Positions 36,078 through 41,517 of a stretch of DNA of 41,517 nt are shown piece by piece. The notes beneath the pieces are model-generated. The model saw only the letters and a list, made by a program, of their open reading frames with translations. It made no database searches and was not told where the DNA came from. This DNA is from Oscillatoriales cyanobacterium (GTDB lineage Bacteria; Cyanobacteriota; Cyanobacteriia; CACIAM-69d). The position numbers and the translations under genes were made by a program. Where the stretch lies: assembly GCA_004292515.1 (NCBI GenBank), contig RDXB01000046.1:1-41517 (forward strand), read 5' to 3'. Position 1 is the stretch's first letter. Every line of letters begins with the position of its first letter.

Positions 36078-36217
36078 CTGAAAACCTTAACCTGAAATCC
36101 TTAACCTGAAATCCTTAACCTGAAACTCTTAGTCTGAAATCCTTAACCTGAAACCTTTGGACTGAAATTCTTAGCCTGAAATCCTTAACCTGAAATTCTT
36201 AGCCTGAAACCCCGATT
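36078..36217. repeat. 14-bp minisatellite, ten units
   Basis: Ten consecutive 14-bp units of the form CTGAAATCCTTAAC (exact in four units, one to six changes in the rest). The last unit, CTGAAACCCCGATT, continues into GCCGGGGCAAGGGGCTAGTC, the truncated family P element at 36204-36250. The array thus seems to have grown from the P-element sequence CTGAAACCCTGATT. Confidence 0.9.
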
Positions 36218-36250
36218 CCACCGTCACGAGAGCGCCGGGGCAAGGGGCTA
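36204..36250. repeat. Dispersed palindrome family P, truncated copy 5
   Basis: Has the GAAACCCCGATTCCACCGT block and the left half core CAAGGGGCT, but the right half is missing. Confidence 0.6.
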
Positions 36251-36261
36251 GTCAAAAACGT

Positions 36262-36305
36262 TGACGACCCTGCCAGCATGGGTATTGATGGCAGGGTCAT
36301 CGTCA
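36262..36305. repeat. Hairpin upstream of the histidine kinase
   Basis: TGACGACCCTGCCA (36262-36275) pairs with TGGCAGGG-TCA-TCGTCA (36289-36305) with a 3-nt bulge and a 13-nt loop. No T-run follows. It lies 216 bp before the kinase start. It may be a regulator-binding or RNA element. The remaining spacer shows nothing else. Confidence 0.6.
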
Positions 36306-36520
36306 GCTATTGATATCTACGTATAACTTTACACATAGACAACTTTGCAACGGTGAACTCGGAGGGGCAAGGGATCACCTGCCACCATTGCAGTTCATTG
36401 ATTACCCAAGCAATGGGCTGACTTGGAAGGCTTTCCTAGTTTTTCCCGATGCTTGAGTTAAAACTACTGATATGCCGCCTCGGATGTGCAGACTCAGATA
36501 CGCAAGAGCTAGGGATCATC

Positions 36521-38809
36521 ATGCAGGGCCAATTAAAATCTGGTTTTTTACAGAACTGCCTGCCTGTTTTGAAGACAGGTCGGCTGCCCCTCAAGGTGTT
36601 GCTGATTATTCCGTTCTGTATCGAAGTTAGTCTAGCCATTGGGTTAACGGCGTACTGGTCGATCCAGAACGGACAACAAGCTGTGCATCGTCTGATCTCG
36701 CACCTTGAAAATGAAGCCGTCGAGCATTTGAATCTCAACCTGATGGCAGGCTTGCGCGATCCGCAGCAAGTGAACGCCATGAATGCACAGCTCATGGCGC
36801 GCAATGTAGTTAACACAGAAGATCTGTCGGCCCTGACTCAGCAACTGTGGCAGACCATGCGGATCTATCAGGGTTTGAACTATATCAATTTTGCCTCGCC
36901 TCAAGGCTTATTTGTCGGAGTTGAGCGCCTCAAAAATGGTGATCTAGCCCTAGAAATCACAGATCCCAAGGCATTTCCTGGCAAGATTCATCGCTACAGT
37001 CTCAACGATCGCGGACAGCCCATCAATCTCCTCAACATCTATGACTATGAGGCAACAAGCGATGATTGGTATGTCGCAGCTTGGCGTGCCAAATCTCCTA
37101 CTTGGAGTCCGGTGTATACCTGGGAAACGGGTGAGCCTTTAAAGCGACTAGCCATTTCAGCCAGTTATCCCGTTTACGATGATCAGTCCAAAGCCTTTAA
37201 AGGGGTTATTGGTGTTGATTTGCTATTCGATAGCATTCAGATTCAGTTGCAACAAATGCAAGTCACGAAAGGCTCTAGCATTTACCTGCTAGAAGCCAAT
37301 GGCTCGGTGATTGCTTCATCCAAAGAAGATAGCTTCCAGAAAGTAGGAAATCAGTTCCAACGGCTGTCGATTAATAACACGAATGATCCTATTCTAAAAG
37401 CGTTAAGACCTGTCCTGAAGTCTACTGATGGCAGTGTCCTGGGAGCCTTTAAGAGTGAGCAAAACTTGAGTGGTCAACCCTACCTAATTCAGGTGGCGAC
37501 CTGGGAGGGCATCGCCAATTTGGAATGGCGAGTGGTGTTAGCGATTCCTCGGGCAGACCTGATGGTAGAAGTCGATCGCAGCACAGAGCAAACGATCGTA
37601 ATTTGTGCGCTAGCCTTGCTCGGTTCCATCGTCTTGGGGATTGTGACCACCAAAGCCATTAGTCGTCCTGTGCGCCGTTTGGCTGATGCGGCGGAGCGTT
37701 TTTCCATGACCCGAAACCGTGAATCGTTGTCCCAATCACCGATCGCAGAACTGAACGCCCTGTCGGAAGCATTTGACCATATGGGTCAGCAACTGCAAGT
37801 TTCCTTTGCTGCCCTAGCGGGTGCCAAGGCGGAGTTGGAACAGACCAATGTGGAGCTGGAAGATCGAGTGCGCGATCGCACTCGTGAACTAACCCAAGCC
37901 ATGGACGATTTGAAGGCTGCCGAAGCCCAACTGATCCAAACCGAAAAAATGTCGAGCCTGGGGCAAATGCTGGCAGGCATTGCCCACGAAATCAACAATC
38001 CAACGGCATTCGTCCATGGCAACTTGGACTATGTTCAGGAATATATGGATGAATTGTTGACCCTTCTGAGCTTATATCGGGCATCCTATCCCAATCCAAC
38101 CCCGGAAATCGAAGCCTATCAAGACCAATTCGACTTAGATTTTCTACTCGAAGATCTGCCAAAAGTCGTGGGATCAATGCGCGAGGGAACAGAGCGAATT
38201 CGCGATATTGTACGCAACTTACGAAATTTCTCGCGCATTGATGGCGTGGAAATGCAATTGGTGAACTTAAATGAGGTGCTAGATAATACGTTGATGATTT
38301 TGGAGCATCGACTCAAAGGCAATGGCTCCCATCCACCCATCCAAATTGTGAAGCATTACAGCCCAGTCATGACGGTGGAATGCTATCCGGGTTGGATGGG
38401 GCAGGTGTTCGTAAACCTGCTCAGTAATGCGGTAGATGCTTTAGATGAAGCCGTGGTTGCGGGCCGGTGCGATCGCCCAGAAGTTATCATTACCACCGAG
38501 ATACTGTCGGATGAGCGATCGATGATCGTTCGAGTGCAAGACAATGGCCCAGGCATTCCAGCCCGGGTTCAGCAGCGAATGTTTGATCCCTTTTTCACCA
38601 CCAAGCCTGTGGGCAAAGGCACAGGACTCGGGTTAGCCATCAGCTATCAAATCGTGGCGGAAAAACATCACGGTCGGCTCCTGTGCAACAGTGATCCCAG
38701 TTGGGGAACCGAGTTTGTCATCACAATTCCGCTGCAACCCGACAGTGGTGAAAACGAACCCACTGACAGCGATTCACCTGAGTCGCGACGCATCACTATT
38801 GCTGCTTAA
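36521..38809 (+). CDS. Orphan sensor histidine kinase (Cache-HAMP-HisKA-HATPase)
   Basis: A membrane sensor kinase of about 762 residues. First span: LPLKVLLIIPFCIEVSLAIGLTAYW. The external region of about 300 residues has Cache-like features (YINFASPQGLFVGVERL, DDWYVAAWRAKSPTWSPVY, ISASYPVYDD...GVIGVDLLFDSI). Second span: QTIVICALALLGSIVLGIVTT. Then HAMP (ISRPVRRLADAAERF), a coiled coil, the HisKA H-box AGIAHEINNP, the N-box LLSNAVDALDEA, G1 VQDNGPGIP, F-box FDPFFTTKPVGKG and G2 GTGLGL. No response regulator is adjacent. ATG 36521 is preferred; ATG 36449 would add 24 atypical residues. The last codons and stop are duplicated downstream. Confidence 0.9.
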   Translation: MQGQLKSGFLQNCLPVLKTGRLPLKVLLIIPFCIEVSLAIGLTAYWSIQNGQQAVHRLISHLENEAVEHLNLNLMAGLRDPQQVNAMNAQLMARNVVNTEDLSALTQQLWQTMRIYQGLNYINFASPQGLFVGVERLKNGDLALEITDPKAFPGKIHRYSLNDRGQPINLLNIYDYEATSDDWYVAAWRAKSPTWSPVYTWETGEPLKRLAISASYPVYDDQSKAFKGVIGVDLLFDSIQIQLQQMQVTKGSSIYLLEANGSVIASSKEDSFQKVGNQFQRLSINNTNDPILKALRPVLKSTDGSVLGAFKSEQNLSGQPYLIQVATWEGIANLEWRVVLAIPRADLMVEVDRSTEQTIVICALALLGSIVLGIVTTKAISRPVRRLADAAERFSMTRNRESLSQSPIAELNALSEAFDHMGQQLQVSFAALAGAKAELEQTNVELEDRVRDRTRELTQAMDDLKAAEAQLIQTEKMSSLGQMLAGIAHEINNPTAFVHGNLDYVQEYMDELLTLLSLYRASYPNPTPEIEAYQDQFDLDFLLEDLPKVVGSMREGTERIRDIVRNLRNFSRIDGVEMQLVNLNEVLDNTLMILEHRLKGNGSHPPIQIVKHYSPVMTVECYPGWMGQVFVNLLSNAVDALDEAVVAGRCDRPEVIITTEILSDERSMIVRVQDNGPGIPARVQQRMFDPFFTTKPVGKGTGLGLAISYQIVAEKHHGRLLCNSDPSWGTEFVITIPLQPDSGENEPTDSDSPESRRITIAA

Positions 38810-38828
38810 TTGCTGCTTAATTGCTGAT
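38798..38828. repeat. Duplication of the kinase gene end
   Basis: ATTGCTGCTTA, which includes the stop codon TAA, is repeated immediately after the gene and then a third, partial copy ATTGCTG follows. This is the same kind of gene-end duplication as at 4446-4492. Confidence 0.75.
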
Positions 38829-38880
38829 GCCAGTTGCAATCATCATGTCACCCACAATCTCAGATCTAGCTAGGTCTTCA

Positions 38881-38934
38881 GCAGGAGATCTGTAAGCAGG
38901 ATCTGTAAGCGAGATCTGTAAGCAGGATATGTGG
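38881..38934. repeat. 13-bp tandem repeat, four units
   Basis: GCAGGATCTGTAA and variants, with the first unit 15 bp and the others 13 bp. It lies between the kinase and the convergent small gene. Confidence 0.8.
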
Positions 38935-38977
38935 TGTGAGGAGGTGACTTTGGGTATAAAGTTGTCAACTGGCTCGC

Positions 38978-39295
38978 CTAGTTCACCACACGAACTCGGC
39001 CGGTACGGAGTTCTTCAAAGACGCGATCGACTTCTGCCTGCTCTTCAGGAGTCAAAACATCGATCGATAGCAATGCAGCCATCAGTTTTCGCTGATCATC
39101 ACGGCTGATTTGTCGAGTGTGGCGAATGAGTTCTAGCGTGTGGGCAACCCGGTAATGTTGCAGGGTTTCTGCCGGTGAGCTGTTGATACCTTCTTGGTGT
39201 AGCTCTTCAGACAAGCCCACCGCAAAATTACCGCCTGTATTGAAGTAGATTTTGGATGCTGGAGGCGGGAGGAACTCGAATTCTCGGTCAGTCAT
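38978..39295 (-). CDS. Small protein of unknown function
   Basis: I do not recognise the family. About 105 residues from ATG 39295, which has GAGG nine bases upstream; ATG 39313 would add six. The N-terminal third (FEFLPPPASKIYFNTGGNFAVGLSEELHQEGI) is non-helical; the rest is helical and charged (ETLQHYRVAHTLELIRHTRQISRDDQRKLMAALLSIDVLTPEEQAEVDRVFEELRTG). Codon use resembles the neighbours. Length and charge would allow a regulatory or antitoxin-like role, but no partner gene is visible. Confidence 0.55.
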   Translation of the reverse strand: MTDREFEFLPPPASKIYFNTGGNFAVGLSEELHQEGINSSPAETLQHYRVAHTLELIRHTRQISRDDQRKLMAALLSIDVLTPEEQAEVDRVFEELRTGRVRVVN

Positions 39296-39950
39296 GACAT
39301 CATTCCTCGACATGCTCTAGACGACAGGGGTTGCGCCTGGATAGCACCATCTCAAATTTGCAGCGCAAAACTCATGATGCGTTTTGCACAGGGCCAAGGG
39401 CGCTTCTCTTCTAGTATTGGATGCCGAACCGACACGTTCAGTGACGTTAGCAATCAACACTCAGTGATTGTGGAGCTGAAATTGGGTGATATCGACCACA
39501 ACTTCACGGTGTTTTTTAGGGAGCTTCCATGGGCGATCACCCTTGATGCCTTGGGGCAACATCCCTGATCCCAGCATACGCTCAAACCGAGAGGAGGTGT
39601 GTAAATCTTAACTAACAAAAATCCCTCCGATTTGGCTGCTTGACTAACAACTGATAAAGGTTGTCAACTTGCTCACTAGGGGGCTATGTCGGTTGCACTG
39701 AAGTCCACAATCCTATGTCTGCGACCCCTGTTATCGATCGCATTGATCGCAATTTGACCACTATTTGATTGCTGTGGAGCTTGATTGCTGTGAAGCGCGT
39801 TTGTTGGTAGTCGCGATCAGTCGCAATAGACACTCAAGCACTCAACCCGACCGATCGCAGGAGCAGTCCGTGGGCTGGTCTATGGGCTGTGAGGGAAAGT
39901 TGCACTGATGAGACCGGCTGAATTCGTTGAATCAATCAGTTTCCATCAGC
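39296..39950. other. Long spacer, no convincing gene
   Basis: One plus-strand frame (39374-39568, 64 codons) has no motif and is probably chance. A direct repeat of TTGATTGCTGTGRAGC lies near 39767-39796. I see nothing else. Confidence 0.4.
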
Positions 39951-41192
39951 CTAGTTCCCGTAATTCCAGCGGGCACGATAGCCCCGGTTATCCAAGTGAG
40001 TGAAGGTGGAGCCATAGCCCAAACCACCTTCCCACCAAGGATCGAGAATGCGTTGGACGGCTGCCGGTGAGAGGCCGTCGGCTACGAAGTCCACACCATA
40101 GCCCCGCATGTGGGTGGAGTTGGATGCGCCGCCCACGGCTCGATTGATGGCGGGTGGGCGATACCAACTGGTGATGGTGATCGATCGATTGCCCAATTTT
40201 TCGCGGACGCGCTGCATTTGCTCGGCCATTTTGACGATGTTGCGGGCAATTTCCGCCGACTCAGGAATGCGTGTGCCATCTTTGGTGGCCTCGCCCCAGA
40301 AGAACGATCCATTGGGCACGATCGGCTGGCGAGTCCACACGGTGCCATAGCCAGGGATTTTGAGGGCTTGGCCGCGATCGACGGGTTCGGGGCTGGGGGA
40401 TGGGCTAGGACTAGGGCTAGGACTAGGGCTGGGACTGGGGGCGGGGCTGGGGGCGGGGGCGGCGCTGACCTTCAGTAACTTCTCAGCATCAATGGGCTTG
40501 AGGTGATCTTTAAACACGAACCAGTCTTGTCGGGTTGCAAGGGGTTCTTGGAGTTTGACTTTGTAATGATTGCCCACCAGCTCAATTGCCGAAATCCGAA
40601 ATTCTCCCGGCGGCACGGACACTTCTTCGTCGTCTAAGAGTTCGGCGGCGGATACCGGACGCTGCTTAAAGACGGTGGGGGCTACGATGCGAATTTTGGG
40701 AAAGGGAGCGAAGTTGGTGCTGTCGTTGGGAGGGCTGTAGGGCGGTACGTTGAGAATTTCGACGTGGCCTTTAAAGACAAACCAGGCTTTGCGATCGCGT
40801 AGGGGCTGGGTGAGGGTGACAACCAGGTGCGAGCCTTGATCTTCGTAGTTCTCTAGGGGAAATTCCCCGCGTGTAACGCTGAGTTTTTCGGTGGCCGCTA
40901 ACTCTGAAGACACGGCTAGTCTGACTTTAAACACGGTGTCGCTTTTGACGACGAGGGTGGGTGGTGTAGCGAGCTGAACGTGATCTTTGAACACAAACCA
41001 TTCCGATCGGTTGGAAATGGGCTGGGTTAGGGTGATCCGGTAGTGGTTGCCTTCGAGCTGGGCCGATTGGACGGGCAGCTCGCGAGGGGCAACCGACAGT
41101 TTTTCGGCCGTTGTCAGTTCGTTGGACGAAACGGGCCGGCTTTTAAAGACCGTAGGTTGCACAATTTTCAGCGTCACCATGGGCTGCACCAC
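39951..41192 (-). CDS. M15-type peptidase with three repeated N-terminal modules
   Basis: A 413-residue protein. The C terminus (about residues 285-413) is an M15/DUF882-type metallopeptidase domain: TSWYRPPAINRAVGGASNSTHMRGYGVDF, with His and Asp zinc ligands near 361 and 368, and FTHLDNRGYRARWNYGN with the third His. Such enzymes cut D-Ala-containing peptides of peptidoglycan. Before it lie three related modules (about residues 7-72, 80-151, 166-236), each of the form TVFK.RPVSS.EL...EKLSV..GEFP and ending WFVFKDHV, probably small SH3-like beta barrels. A Pro-Ser repeat linker joins the parts. No signal peptide is visible at ATG 41192, so either the start is elsewhere or export is unconventional. 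Confidence 0.8.
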   Translation of the reverse strand: MVQPMVTLKIVQPTVFKSRPVSSNELTTAEKLSVAPRELPVQSAQLEGNHYRITLTQPISNRSEWFVFKDHVQLATPPTLVVKSDTVFKVRLAVSSELAATEKLSVTRGEFPLENYEDQGSHLVVTLTQPLRDRKAWFVFKGHVEILNVPPYSPPNDSTNFAPFPKIRIVAPTVFKQRPVSAAELLDDEEVSVPPGEFRISAIELVGNHYKVKLQEPLATRQDWFVFKDHLKPIDAEKLLKVSAAPAPSPAPSPSPSPSPSPSPSPSPEPVDRGQALKIPGYGTVWTRQPIVPNGSFFWGEATKDGTRIPESAEIARNIVKMAEQMQRVREKLGNRSITITSWYRPPAINRAVGGASNSTHMRGYGVDFVADGLSPAAVQRILDPWWEGGLGYGSTFTHLDNRGYRARWNYGN

Positions 41193-41517
41193 ACCAAAAA
41201 CATTAGGAGAAACAAGACAACTGATGGGTTCGATCGGGCGTTGCGAGTCGATCGCGCGGGGAATGCACGACGGCGATCGCTCAGATCACTCGCGACCCCA
41301 CCGCCATGCTAGCGATCCTGCCTGGGCGATCGGGCGAAGTTTCAACGATTTTTATGAATTGCGGCTGGATGAGTTAGGCGGAGTCCTGGCGATGGGTCAG
41401 GGTTGGATCGCGGGTTTGAGGGGGTTAATCAACAGTGATTGATTTCCTGTCATTTCCTCACATTCTCTGAAAAACGCGAATCCATCCTAGGGGCTGTCAT
41501 ACACTGAACAGATGCTG
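41193..41517. other. Right-hand window end, no gene seen
   Basis: The 325 bp hold several CGATCG sites and, at 41489-41501, AGGGGCTGTCATAC, a motif that also borders family P copies (30387, 16222), so another repeat may start at the window edge. Confidence 0.4.

Noticed and set aside
36078-36217. Possible CRISPR array
   Set aside because: Units are directly adjacent with no spacers, and no cas genes are present.
36321-36332. GTATAACTTTAC, at first sight an NtcA site ahead of the kinase
   Set aside because: The spacing between GTA and TAC is six, not eight.
39374-39568. 64-codon plus-strand frame
   Set aside because: Weak hint of beta strands (VIVELKLGDIDHNFTVFF) but no family, no good ribosome-binding site; possibly a decayed fragment, not supportable.

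Overview
This window is chromosomal DNA from a cyanobacterium of fairly high G+C content. The evidence is the very frequent HIP1 octamer GCGATCGC, a complete cyanobacterial-type nitrate assimilation cluster (nirA, nrtA, nrtB, nrtC, nrtD, narB), and many small families known mainly from cyanobacteria (DUF3318, DUF1816, DUF3181, DUF4079). The abundance of dispersed palindromes and short tandem repeats would suit a filamentous or otherwise repeat-rich lineage. I cannot name the genus.

Layout. Positions 1-2700 hold two lipoprotein genes (one cut by the window edge), a DUF3318 membrane protein, a small zinc-ribbon protein and a cupin. Positions 2700-4500 hold a Fur/Zur-type operator and a COG0523 (CobW/ZNG1) GTPase with a long histidine-rich segment, which looks like a zinc-starvation locus. 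A tRNA-Cys with a strong terminator follows, then a dead tyrosine recombinase. Positions 5370-9000 hold an unknown membrane protein, a membrane-anchored GTPase and a vWA protein. Positions 9677-14135 hold glycogen phosphorylase and a class-3-type aldehyde dehydrogenase. Positions 14136-15719 are a repeat graveyard with a broken IS982-type transposase. Positions 15720-18540 hold a DUF1816 protein, an alpha/beta hydrolase overlapping a 2H phosphoesterase, a YCII protein and the SRP RNA.

The centre of the window (19016-29480, minus strand) is the nitrate cluster. It is led by a textbook NtcA-activated promoter: GTA-N8-TAC, then 22 nt, then TAGCAT. NrtA binds nitrate, NrtB is the permease, NrtC and NrtD are the ATPases (NrtC carries an NrtA-like sensor domain), NarB reduces nitrate to nitrite and NirA reduces nitrite to ammonium. 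A dispersed palindrome sits between nrtA and nrtB, and a hairpin plus T-run separates nrtD from narB. A DUF4079 membrane protein diverges from nirA. The right flank holds a pectate-lyase-like beta-helix protein with six SLH modules, glycine decarboxylase (gcvP), an orphan Cache-HAMP histidine kinase, a small unknown protein, and an M15-type peptidase preceded by three repeated modules.

I found no new multi-gene system. The most unusual content is in the spacers: (1) a MITE-like family with roughly 33-bp inverted ends, one copy of which supplies the glgP stop codon; (2) a second family built around CAAGGGGCTTAAGCCCCTTG; (3) many 7- to 19-bp tandem repeats, several of them duplicating the start or stop codon of a gene.
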